Positions 45,755-53,345 of a DNA stretch of 64,000 bases are shown here, one piece after another (within the stretch, counting starts at the first letter, position 1; each line of letters begins with the position of its first letter). The DNA is from Alkaliphilus sp. B6464 (lineage in GTDB: Bacteria > Bacillota > Clostridia > Peptostreptococcales > Natronincolaceae). A program made the position numbers and the translations under genes. The DNA lies in assembly GCF_018141165.1 (NCBI RefSeq), contig NZ_CP058557.1:2356001-2420000 (forward strand). The letters are read 5' to 3'. Below the pieces are notes generated by a model, which was given only the letters and a program-made list of their open reading frames with translations, had not been told where the DNA came from and made no database searches.

Positions 45755-46444
45755 ATGAGGATTAATAAATATATTAGTGAAACTGGGATTTGTTCTAGAA
45801 GAGAAGCTGATCAATGGATTGAAGCAAACAGGGTTACTATAAATGGCATTATCGCACAGCTTGGAACTACAGTTGAGCCAGGGGATGATGTTCGAATTGA
45901 TGGTAAGCCTATAGGGAATAAAAGAAAACCGGTGTATATTGCATTAAACAAACCAGTAGGTATAACTTGTACTACTGAAAAACATATAAAAGGTAATATA
46001 GTTGATTTTGTTAAGCATCCAGAAAGAATATTTCATATTGGAAGATTAGACAAGGATTCCCAGGGGCTAATATTACTAACAAATGATGGTGATATAGTAA
46101 ATAGAATTTTGCGCGCAGAAAATAATAATGAAAAAGAATATATAGTAACGGTAAACAAATCTATTACACCTTCATTTCTACAAGGAATGTCAAGTGGGGT
46201 AAGAATACTTGGTACAAAAACTAAGCCTTGTGAAGTAACTCAAATAAGCGATAAGGTATTTCGGATTATTTTAACTCAAGGACTTAATCGTCAAATCAGG
46301 CGAATGTGTCAGAAATTTGGATATGCAGTAACTAAGTTAGAAAGAATACGAATAATGAATATAAAGCTAGATGGCTTAGAGATAGGGCAGTGGCGTAATC
46401 TTACCAAAAAAGAATTTAATGGATTAATGAAAAATTTACAATGA
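45755..46444 (+). CDS. rluF: RluF-type 23S rRNA pseudouridine synthase
   Basis: The 229-residue protein has an S4 domain (about 1-55; [29 protein letters not shown]) and an RsuA-family catalytic domain with the Asp in [18 protein letters not shown] and [16 protein letters not shown]. The family members modify U2604 (RluF) or nearby sites; RluF is the best match by the MCQKFGY region and length. Confidence 0.87.
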   Translation: MRINKYISETGICSRREADQWIEANRVTINGIIAQLGTTVEPGDDVRIDGKPIGNKRKPVYIALNKPVGITCTTEKHIKGNIVDFVKHPERIFHIGRLDKDSQGLILLTNDGDIVNRILRAENNNEKEYIVTVNKSITPSFLQGMSSGVRILGTKTKPCEVTQISDKVFRIILTQGLNRQIRRMCQKFGYAVTKLERIRIMNIKLDGLEIGQWRNLTKKEFNGLMKNLQ

Positions 46445-46475
46445 AAAGATCACGAATATAGTGGTCTTTTTATTT
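46444..46475 (+). terminator. Terminator after rluF
   Basis: AAAAGATCAC / GTGGTCTTTT with a 7-base loop and further T residues; the 5' arm begins at the rluF stop codon. Confidence 0.88.
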
Positions 46476-46494
46476 TGGTACAATTATTTATAAT

Positions 46495-46550
46495 TTGGTT
46501 AACCTTAAAATGAAAATAGGTTGACTAATTGTATTAACTTCGGTTATACT
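46495..46550 (+). promoter_or_regulatory. BirA operator over the bioY promoter
   Basis: TTGGTTAACC (46495-46504), 14 bases, GGTTGACTAA (46519-46528) closely matches the Firmicutes BirA box TTGTTAACC-N14/15-GGTTAACAA. The right half contains the -35 element TTGACT (46521-46526); the -10 TATACT (46545-46550) is 18 bases further on. Biotin-bound BirA would therefore block transcription of bioY. Confidence 0.82.
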
Positions 46551-46605
46551 TATTTTGTCTAGATGATTAATATATTAAAATAACTTGGCGAAAGGAAGTA
46601 TAATT

Positions 46606-47157
46606 ATGGAGGAAAAAACAAATATAAATAAAGCGACGAAAATATCTATAAGTGAAATGACAAAAATATCCTTATGTACAGCATTACTTTGTATATCATC
46701 ATATATTTTACTTCCATTACCATTTACCCCTATAATGATTACTGCACAAACTATAGTAGTCAATTTAATAGCTTTAATTTTAAAGCCTATACATAGTTTT
46801 ATATCTATTTTAATATTTATATTATTAGGTGCCATCGGGTTACCTGTATTTGCAGGTGGAATTGGTGGGTTAGGGGCATTATTTGGTCCAACGGGTGGCT
46901 TTATAATTGGATTTCTATTTGCAGCTATTGCAATAAGTTATCTAAAAGGAAAGAAAATAAATTTAGTCAGATATTTATTAGTAACTATTTTGATAGGTAT
47001 GCCTATTACTTACTTATTTGGGGCAACATATATGAGTTATGTACTAAATATGGGATATATGAAAACTCTGCAAGTTGCTGTAATTCCTTTTATAGTGGGG
47101 GATGTAATTAAGGCTACACTAGCATCAATAATTGCATTAAAATTAAATAATATTTAA
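46606..47157 (+). CDS. bioY: Biotin transporter substrate-binding subunit BioY
   Basis: This 183-residue protein has six membrane helices. LCISSYILLPLPFTPIMITAQTIVVNLIAL and GAIGLPVFAGGIGGLGALFGPTGGFIIGF are BioY signatures. It binds biotin for uptake, alone or with a shared ECF energy module that is not encoded here. AAAGGAAG precedes ATG 46606; the TTG at 46585 is too early. The BirA box upstream independently supports the substrate. Confidence 0.95.
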   Translation: MEEKTNINKATKISISEMTKISLCTALLCISSYILLPLPFTPIMITAQTIVVNLIALILKPIHSFISILIFILLGAIGLPVFAGGIGGLGALFGPTGGFIIGFLFAAIAISYLKGKKINLVRYLLVTILIGMPITYLFGATYMSYVLNMGYMKTLQVAVIPFIVGDVIKATLASIIALKLNNI

Positions 47158-47219
47158 GGAATAAGTAAATGTATTAAATTTATTTAATGGAGAACATTGT
47201 AGAAAAATGTAAAAACATA

Positions 47220-47248
47220 TTGAAGTTAAAAAATATGTATGTTATAAT
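47220..47248 (+). promoter_or_regulatory. Promoter of tRNA-Sec
   Basis: TTGAAG (47220-47225), 17-base spacer, TATAAT (47243-47248), 28 bases before the mature 5' end. Confidence 0.75.
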
Positions 47249-47276
47249 CTATTGGTGTCAATAATCAGTTATAAAT

Positions 47277-47373
47277 GGGAGTAGATGGGTGCTGGTGTGC
47301 CCTCTGGTCTTCAAAATCAGCGCGAGGGGTTAGTAGCCTCTTGGGTGGGTTCGATTCCCACGTACTCCCGCCA
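47277..47373 (+). tRNA. selC: tRNA-Sec (anticodon TCA)
   Basis: This 97-base tRNA has encoded CCA. Acceptor GGGAGTA pairs with TACTCCC, the anticodon loop CTTCAAA holds TCA at 47311-47313 on a five-pair stem (CTGGT/ATCAG), a long variable arm (GAGG...CCTC) follows, and the T arm is GTGGG-TTCGATT-CCCAC. The size, extended acceptor/D region and long variable arm fit tRNA-Sec and not a suppressor tRNA. It is charged with Ser, then converted by SelA, and reads the UGA in selD. Confidence 0.96.
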
Positions 47374-47387
47374 AATTTGAAAAAATC

Positions 47388-47427
47388 AACGGTTACAACG
47401 TTTTATGTTGTAGCCGTTTTTATTTTT
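47388..47427 (+). terminator. tRNA-Sec terminator
   Basis: AACGGTTACAAC (47388-47399) pairs with GTTGTAGCCGTT (47407-47418), followed by a T-rich run. Confidence 0.85.
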
Positions 47428-47665
47428 CAATATTCAACACATTAATGTACATAACAAATTTAAAATAGCTTTAATGGTATTATAGCTAAATATGCTTATA
47501 CAAGGATACTGATTTTAAAGAAAAAGAAAGAGAGCAGATATTTGTTTAGGGATATACAATATTTTGAAATTAATGTTATAATTAACATATCGTAAGAAAA
47601 TGATTTGATACATACTTGTAAAATAATATGAAAGAGTAAAAATATATTTGAAAGATGGTGATTTT

Positions 47666-48115
47666 GTGAGTGAAAATAATTGGAATATAGGCATAAGATT
47701 AAAATTTTTTTTCATAACTTTCTCAATGGGATTAATTCTTTATGTCATTTTAGGAGGAATGTTTTTAGGGTTTGATGGGCTTAGTGAGCTTAATATTGAT
47801 TGGAAATTTATAGTGATAATTTCTCTTCTAAATAGCGTTTTTAGTGTTAGCAAATATAAGAAAATCAAAATTGAAATACCAATAGAAGATAAAGTTAGTT
47901 TTACAATACTTTTCAGGGACTGCTTAGAATATACCAGATTAAAAATTATCAATGAGAATAATGATGTTTTCATAGTAAAGCCAAAGCTTAGTTGGGCAGA
48001 TATATGGCTATGGAAGGAAAAAGTTTCTGTAACTGTAGATGAAAATCAAGCAATATTAACAGGTCCCAGTGTTTATGTAGAGAAAATAAAAATAATGTTA
48101 AATACTTTCTCATAG
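47666..48115 (+). CDS. Small two-helix membrane protein of unknown function
   Basis: The 149-residue protein starts at GTG 47666, preceded by GATGGTG. Two membrane helices lie close together (about 12-33 and 44-60), followed by a soluble cytoplasmic-like domain of about 85 residues rich in beta strands (KIKIEIPIEDKVSFTILF..., SVTVDENQAILTGPSVYVEKI). I do not recognise a family. It is the first gene in the accessory stretch after tRNA-Sec and appears intact. Confidence 0.6.
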   Translation: MSENNWNIGIRLKFFFITFSMGLILYVILGGMFLGFDGLSELNIDWKFIVIISLLNSVFSVSKYKKIKIEIPIEDKVSFTILFRDCLEYTRLKIINENNDVFIVKPKLSWADIWLWKEKVSVTVDENQAILTGPSVYVEKIKIMLNTFS

Positions 48116-48205
48116 CGTAGTGACGCAATATTTATAGAAAACTTAAATTAATGTCTATAAATTTTGTACAGATTTACTATAATTCTAAAGAAAGGAGTTG
48201 AATAT

Positions 48206-48403
48206 TTGATAGCTATATTATTGATAATATTAGCATCGTTAATTTACTCTGCATGTAGAGTGATAATTAATAAAAAGTATAATTTAAATATACCAATTTT
48301 ACCTGAGAGATATTATGATAACATACCACTAACAATTATTCAGGCACTATTAAGCATATTTAGTATCGCATTAGCAATAGCTTTGCTAGAATTGATTCAA
48401 TAG
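48206..48403 (+). CDS. Very small membrane protein of unknown function
   Basis: The 65-residue protein starts at TTG 48206, 8 bases after AAAGGAG (48191-48197). It has one helix at each end (ILLIILASLIYSACRVI and IIQALLSIFSIALAIALLELI) around a short polar loop. The good ribosome site supports translation. It may equally be the remnant of a longer gene; the neighbourhood is decaying. Confidence 0.5.
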   Translation: MIAILLIILASLIYSACRVIINKKYNLNIPILPERYYDNIPLTIIQALLSIFSIALAIALLELIQ

Positions 48404-48589
48404 TATTTGATGTAAAATATGAAGGCTTTAAATTAATACTTAATATTATTTTGAAAGTATGGAATTATATGGAGGCGCCATCAATAATCTTACCTGCTTT
48501 AATTTCGGTTTCGGTATTATATCTACTTAATAAGACATTTAACTACAAAGATAAATTAGTCAACAATTTTGGAACTATTAAATATAAGG

Positions 48590-49250
48590 TAACTCTACTT
48601 AATTATAACACTTATTGTATTTTTTATTATTACATACAAATATGATATAAGTTTTTTGATTAAATAATACGATGATAAGTATATTTATATTTATTTAAAT
48701 AATGGATTATATAAAATTGATAAGCAAAGTGGCGAGAGAAAACTACTCTATAATGGTGAATTAAAATATTTAAACATAAAGGATGACTTCATTTATTTTG
48801 TAAGTAATAGGGAGCTTTATAAGATTTTTAGGGATGAGGTAAATGAAGAGGTCTTTAAATGTCTTGAAGATGTGGAAGAAATTTTTATTGTTGCTGACTG
48901 GATTTATTGTTCCGACAGCTGGGCAGAGAATATAGTCAGGTATAATATTAATAATTTTAAGCTAGATAATTCATTTAAAGTCGATACTGTACATTTAAGT
49001 ATGGCAATAGATAACAATAATATATATTTTAGTGATGAGCAAAGAGGGATGCTCGAAACTTTTTCTTTGTTAACGCCTGCAAATTCAACAAAAACTTAGG
49101 TATTTTCAAAGCCTTGGACTAAGCTTTGAAGAAGTCAATGAGCGTATGAACGAATATGACAATGGGATATTAATACAGTCTAATCCTCGGAAATTATTTA
49201 GAATTAAAAAAGATGGAACGAGTAATGAAGAAGTAAAGATTAACTTATAA
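48590..49250 (+). pseudogene. Decayed gene resembling DUF5050 beta-propeller proteins
   Basis: Coding similarity continues in one frame from a membrane-helix-like start (LYLIITLIVFFIITYKYD, about 48595) through repeats such as YIYLNNGLYKIDKQSG, IYFVSNRELYKI and IYCSDSWAENIVRYNINN, but the frame is cut by TAA at 48665-48667 and by TAG at 49097-49099. Beyond this, another frame carries the matching tail PRKLFRIKKDGTSNEE to a stop at 49248-49250. The strand-Asn-Gly-Leu-Tyr-Lys-Ile pattern suggests DUF5050-like propeller repeats. The nonsense codon and the frame change mark it as inactive. The 64-residue frame at 48451-48645 ends inside it and is probably not a gene. Confidence 0.7.
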
Positions 49251-49365
49251 AATAGGGAATCGATATAGTTGAAGAAAATGGATACTAAAAACGAAACCTT
49301 GTGGGGAATTAGTATGATTGAGTTACTAGGTATCTCATATTGGCTATGCCATAAATGCTATACCT

Positions 49366-49635
49366 TTAATAAAACATTTGTCTTGGTATGAATGCTAAAA
49401 CTATATTATGTGTAAAATGCATCTTAATCATGATAATTTCTTCTCCAACAATATGAATATATTGACTATAAAACTCAGGATTAGGAATTTCATATCTGCA
49501 AATTTCTTCTACAGTATTAGTTTTAACCTCATAACTGCTAATGTAACATAATACTAATCTGATTTATCTAACAAGAAAATTATACCATATCTCCTATATT
49601 ACTATAATAAACTCCTAATTTTTCAATACCGTATT
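49366..49635 (-). pseudogene. Frameshifted remnant of an unidentified gene
   Basis: On the minus strand three successive frames carry protein-like sequence in the right order: YGIEKLGVYYSNIGDMV, then GIIFLLDKSD, then RLVLCYISSYEVKTNTVEEI and on through EIPNPEFYSQYIHIVGEE to a stop at 49366-49368. The composition and the joins suggest one gene broken by at least two small indels. I do not recognise the family. Confidence 0.6.
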
Positions 49636-49773
49636 ATTCAGTTTTCAAAGAACATTGTTAACTTCATAATTCAACACGATAACTGTATTCTATAATTTCT
49701 TTTGAAAAAAGAATTGTATAAAATTGCTAACTTGAGAGCTTTATGCCCTTGGAAGCTAAACAATTGAGCGAGT

Positions 49774-49824
49774 TTTAGCAACGCTAAAGAGCTTCTTGAT
49801 AATTTAAAAATCAAGAAGCTCTTT
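49774..49824. repeat. Two overlapping hairpins
   Basis: TTTAGC / GCTAAA (49774-49788) overlaps a 15-bp perfect stem AAAGAGCTTCTTGAT (49786-49800) with ATCAAGAAGCTCTTT (49810-49824). The two share GCTAAA bases and so are mutually exclusive. Neither side has a clear T-run. It may end transcription from the DUF378 gene or be an attenuator relic. Confidence 0.5.
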
Positions 49825-49870
49825 GTCAACATTCTGAACAAAGCATGATTTCTATCATCCTTTGTTTTGT

Positions 49871-50077
49871 TTATTCTCTAGTAGTATCTCTATCTCTCTC
49901 TCTAAAGAGTAGACTAATACAATAAATACCTGCCAGACCAACCAAAGAGTAGATAATTCTACTAAGTAAAGCTTCTTGTCCTCCAAATAATGATGCAACT
50001 AAGTCAAATCGAAATAATCCAATTAAACCCCAATTTAATGCACCAATAATAACAAGCAATAAAGCTAGTCTATCCAT
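49871..50077 (-). CDS. DUF378 small membrane protein
   Basis: The 68-residue protein has two helices. LLLVIIGALNWGLIGLFRFDLVA and RIIYSLVGLAGIYCI match DUF378, a family of unknown function common in Firmicutes. A TAGGAGTGG ribosome site on the minus strand supports the start. It is the first intact gene after the decayed stretch. Confidence 0.85.
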   Translation of the reverse strand: MDRLALLLVIIGALNWGLIGLFRFDLVASLFGGQEALLSRIIYSLVGLAGIYCISLLFRERDRDTTRE

Positions 50078-50246
50078 AATAATACCACTCCTAATTAAAG
50101 ATTAATTTCTATATTAGTATTGGTTATTTTTTAATAATAATACATTTGTTTGCTTAAATTTTTTAAAAACTCTTAAGAGGTATAAATTTCAAAAAAATGG
50201 TTAGAATAATCTCCTAGATAAGCTAGTAAGTTAGGAGGTTTTTTTA

Positions 50247-50888
50247 ATGAGAAGAAAAAAAATGTGGCCACTAATACTTTCAATTTTAACATTAGCCTTG
50301 GTTTTTAGTTCAATTGGATTTACAGTTGGATACTATAGATATTCGAGTCAAATATCACAAGAAAAGCTTGAAAGACAAAAGGAACAAGAGCGATTAAATG
50401 CGTTAATTAAAGCCCAAGAAGATAGTTTGTATAATATTAATAAAGATAATGAAATGTCAGTTACAAAATATGGGGATACGATTAGTAACGAGACTACATT
50501 AGTATATAAAACATTATATACACAATGCCAAAGTGTTATAGAAAAAATGGAGCAGCCTTCTTTAGACTTAATAGGATTAAATGAAAAGGGATTTGAAGAA
50601 TACTTAAAGCAAAATCATCCAAATTGGGAAATAGAAAGCTTTTCTAAAAAAGACATTATTGTAATTAGGCGAGAAAATAAGATTTGTCCAAATCATTATG
50701 TAATTTCTGTAGACAAAGGTTATATAGCTATATATAAGTATGATGAAGATGGAATAAAAAGTTTAGTTGATCAAACAGAGATTCCTATAAACCTCCTGCC
50801 AACGGTTGATCAAGAAAAATTACAGAGAGGTATTCTTGTAGAAACTATGGAAGATGTTAATCAGTTATTAGAGGATTATAGTAGTTAA
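50247..50888 (+). CDS. BofC-like forespore protein
   Basis: The 213-residue protein has a basic N-terminus and a membrane helix (about 8-28), a helical linker rich in Gln/Glu/Lys (SQISQEKLERQKEQERL), and a C-terminal domain (about 100-205; GLNEKGFEEYLKQNHPNWEIESFSKKDIIVIRRENKICPNHYVISVDKGYIAIYKYD) of the BofC C-terminal kind. In Bacillus, bofC lies directly before ruvA and its product restrains the SpoIVB protease; here it lies directly before ruvCAB. Identification rests on that order and the domain. Confidence 0.75.
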   Translation: MRRKKMWPLILSILTLALVFSSIGFTVGYYRYSSQISQEKLERQKEQERLNALIKAQEDSLYNINKDNEMSVTKYGDTISNETTLVYKTLYTQCQSVIEKMEQPSLDLIGLNEKGFEEYLKQNHPNWEIESFSKKDIIVIRRENKICPNHYVISVDKGYIAIYKYDEDGIKSLVDQTEIPINLLPTVDQEKLQRGILVETMEDVNQLLEDYSS

Positions 50889-50902
50889 TATTTTAAATAT
50901 CA

Positions 50903-50941
50903 AAAAAGCAGTTATCTGAAAAATAGATAGCTGCTTTTTAA
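50903..50941 (+). terminator. Terminator after the bofC-like gene
   Basis: AAAAAGCAGTTATCT pairs with AGATAGCTGCTTTTT around a 7-base loop. Confidence 0.9.
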
Positions 50942-51034
50942 ATTGGCCTTTTGAATGAGAATATGCTAAACTAAAAAATAGCAAATTTAATAGAAACTCT
51001 AAATATAAAGCAAAGGGTAGGTGGAGGATTAGAA

Positions 51035-51529
51035 ATGATTATATTAGGAATTGATCCAGGACTTGCAATAATGGGATATGGTATAATACACTATGAGGGG
51101 AATCGATTTCGACCTATAGATTATGGAGCTATTACAACACCTAGCACAATGCCTACACCTATGAGACTTAAAAAGATTTATGAGGATTTAAATAAAATTA
51201 TGATTAAACATAATCCAGATGCTGTAGCAATTGAAGAATTATTTTTTAATACTAATGTTAAAACTGCATTGTTAGTAGGTCATGCGAGAGGTGTAGCAGT
51301 GCTATCTGCTGCTAATAACGATAAAGAAATATTTGAATATACTCCTTTGCAGGTTAAGCAGGGAGTAGTTGGTTATGGTAGGGCAGACAAAGGGCAGGTG
51401 CAGCAAATGATTAAGACACTGCTAAATCTTCCTAATGTACCTAAGCCCGACGATGTTGCTGATGCTCTAGCAGTAGCGATATGTCATGCTCATTCGGGAA
51501 ATTTTAAAGATATGTTCAAAATCAAATAG
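51035..51529 (+). CDS. ruvC: Holliday junction resolvase RuvC
   Basis: The 164-residue protein has the first catalytic Asp in [15 protein letters not shown], Glu in [11 protein letters not shown], and the C-terminal acidic pair in [14 protein letters not shown]. It cuts four-way junctions together with RuvAB. GTGGAGGATT precedes the ATG. It opens ruvCAB, with gaps of 17 and 20 bases. Confidence 0.96.
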   Translation: MIILGIDPGLAIMGYGIIHYEGNRFRPIDYGAITTPSTMPTPMRLKKIYEDLNKIMIKHNPDAVAIEELFFNTNVKTALLVGHARGVAVLSAANNDKEIFEYTPLQVKQGVVGYGRADKGQVQQMIKTLLNLPNVPKPDDVADALAVAICHAHSGNFKDMFKIK

Positions 51530-51546
51530 GCTCTGGAGGAATATGT

Positions 51547-52131
51547 ATGTTTGAATATTTAAAGGGAATGGTTGTTGATATTATTTTAGATAAAATAATA
51601 ATCGAGGTTAATGGGATCGGATATAGAATTAATAGTACTACAAATAGTGTCTCTAAAGTTAAAAGGGGTGATCAGACTATTGTTTATACACATTTAGTAG
51701 TTCGGGAAGATGAGTTAAGCTTGTATGGTTTTACTTCTACTGATGAGCTAGCAATGTTTCAGAAACTAACTTCTGTTTCTAAAATAGGTCCAAAAGTTGC
51801 TAGTGGAATACTATCTACCTACACTCCAAGTAAATTGGGGGCTTACATATTAAGTAATGATATTGCTTCAATAGCTAAATCACCAGGAGTAGGAAAGAAA
51901 ACCGCAGAGCGCATTGTGTTAGAATTAAAGGATAAAATCGATAAGACAAATGTAGATTACGATTACACCTTATTTAATGATGATAATAAGGATGACAATG
52001 AAGCAGTTCAGGCTCTTATTGCCTTAGGATATACTAAAGTAGAAGGAGAAAAGGCAGTTCAGGCTGTTAAGGATACAAGCTATGCAACAGAGGAAATTAT
52101 AAAAAATGCACTTAGATGGCTAATGAAATAG
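51547..52131 (+). CDS. ruvA: Holliday junction DNA helicase subunit RuvA
   Basis: The 194-residue protein has an OB-fold N-terminus (MFEYLKGMVVDIILDKIIIEVNGIGYRI), tandem helix-hairpin-helix motifs (KIGPKVASGIL, SPGVGKKTAERIVLELKDK) and the C-terminal RuvB-binding domain (EAVQALIALGYTKVEGEKAVQAV). It tetramerises on junctions. Confidence 0.96.
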   Translation: MFEYLKGMVVDIILDKIIIEVNGIGYRINSTTNSVSKVKRGDQTIVYTHLVVREDELSLYGFTSTDELAMFQKLTSVSKIGPKVASGILSTYTPSKLGAYILSNDIASIAKSPGVGKKTAERIVLELKDKIDKTNVDYDYTLFNDDNKDDNEAVQALIALGYTKVEGEKAVQAVKDTSYATEEIIKNALRWLMK

Positions 52132-52151
52132 ATTAAGAGGAGGGAGTGAAC

Positions 52152-53162
52152 ATGATATCCGAGTTTGAAGAGAGGATCGTGTCAAATAAAATAAAACCTG
52201 AGGATCAAGAAATTGAAGGTGGATTACGTCCTAAGTTTTTAAATGATTATATTGGACAAGACAAAGTAAAAGAAAAATTAAAAATATTTATAGAGGCTGC
52301 ACAACACAGAAAAGAAGCTTTAGACCATGTTCTACTATATGGGCCTCCTGGTTTAGGTAAGACTACATTATCTAACATTATAGCTAATGAGATGAATGTA
52401 AATATTAGGATTACATCTGGTCCAGCAATAGAAAGACCTGGTGATTTGGCTGCTATATTAACAAATCTATCAGAAAATGATGTTTTGTTTATAGATGAAA
52501 TCCATAGGATTAATAGAACAGTTGAAGAAATACTGTACCCTGCAATGGAGGATTTTGCGCTAGATATTATTATAGGTAAGGGGCCAAGTGCGAGATCTAT
52601 AAGACTAGATTTATCTAAGTTCACCTTAATAGGAGCTACTACAAGGGCTGGACTGTTAACTTCTCCACTAAGAGATAGATTTGGGGTAATAGCCAAATTG
52701 GAATTATATGATATTAAAGAGCTAAAGGAGATTGTAAAACGATCAGCTTATATTTTAAATGTTTATATAGATGATGATGGAGCGGCAGAAATTGCTTCAA
52801 GGTCAAGGGGTACTCCTCGTATAGCTAATAGACTTTTAAAAAGGGTTAGAGATTTTGCTCAGGTTAGAGGCGATGGACGTATTACTTTAGATACTGCACA
52901 AGATGCATTAGCTCTACTTGAAATTGACTCTTTAGGTTTAGACAACACTGATAAAAAGATGATTGAAGTTATGATTAATAACTTTGGAGGAGGACCAGTA
53001 GGCCTAGATACCCTAGCTGCTTCAACAGGAGAAGAAAGAAATACAATAGAAGATGTTTATGAGCCTTACTTATTACAAATAGGATTTATTAATCGTACAC
53101 CAAGGGGTAGAGTAGTAATGAAAAAGGCATACGAACATTTTAATATCCCTTTTAAAGAATAA
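52152..53162 (+). CDS. ruvB: Holliday junction branch-migration ATPase RuvB
   Basis: The 336-residue AAA+ motor has [19 protein letters not shown], Walker [10 protein letters not shown], Walker B LFIDEIHR and the sensor GATTRAGLL, with a winged-helix C-terminus. AGGAGGGAG precedes ATG 52152; the in-frame GTG at 52146 overlaps that site. Confidence 0.97.
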   Translation: MISEFEERIVSNKIKPEDQEIEGGLRPKFLNDYIGQDKVKEKLKIFIEAAQHRKEALDHVLLYGPPGLGKTTLSNIIANEMNVNIRITSGPAIERPGDLAAILTNLSENDVLFIDEIHRINRTVEEILYPAMEDFALDIIIGKGPSARSIRLDLSKFTLIGATTRAGLLTSPLRDRFGVIAKLELYDIKELKEIVKRSAYILNVYIDDDGAAEIASRSRGTPRIANRLLKRVRDFAQVRGDGRITLDTAQDALALLEIDSLGLDNTDKKMIEVMINNFGGGPVGLDTLAASTGEERNTIEDVYEPYLLQIGFINRTPRGRVVMKKAYEHFNIPFKE

Positions 53163-53201
53163 CAATAGTATGTACTAGAAGAATCTAATAATGGGCTTTG
53201 A

Positions 53202-53233
53202 AATAAGGCTTCTATAGGAGGTCTTATTTTTTT
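53202..53233 (+). terminator. ruvCAB terminator
   Basis: AATAAGGCTTC pairs with GAGGTCTTATT (three wobbles) and is followed by a T-run. Confidence 0.8.
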
Positions 53234-53345
53234 CTGAGTGGATTAGTGTTTATTTTACAAATTCATTACATTAAAAAATATAAAGGGTTTAAGGAGATTT
53301 TGTCGAATTATAAAGTTATTCTATTTTACCTGGGAGGATTATTTA

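Larger units (their letters stand above)
49251..49870. other. Gene-poor decayed stretch
   Basis: No intact gene is present in about 620 bases. It holds a minus-strand gene remnant (49366-49635, listed separately), a segment AGTTTTCAAAGAACATTGTTAAC around 49640-49662 whose complement resembles the TTCTTTGAAAACTGAATA motif found near clostridial rRNA genes, and a double hairpin at 49774-49824. Confidence 0.6.

Noticed and set aside
48451-48645. A 64-residue plus-strand frame (MKVWNYMEAPS...)
   Set aside because: No ribosome site, and its second half covers the helix region of the decayed propeller gene in another frame.
47374-50100. A complete integrated element or defence island after tRNA-Sec
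   Set aside because: No integrase, transposase, toxin-antitoxin pair or nuclease was found, and no repeat of the tRNA 3' end was seen; only decayed genes and small orphans remain.
52247-52696. A 149-residue minus-strand frame opposite ruvB
   Set aside because: Antisense to the AAA+ core; its sequence mirrors the Walker motifs.
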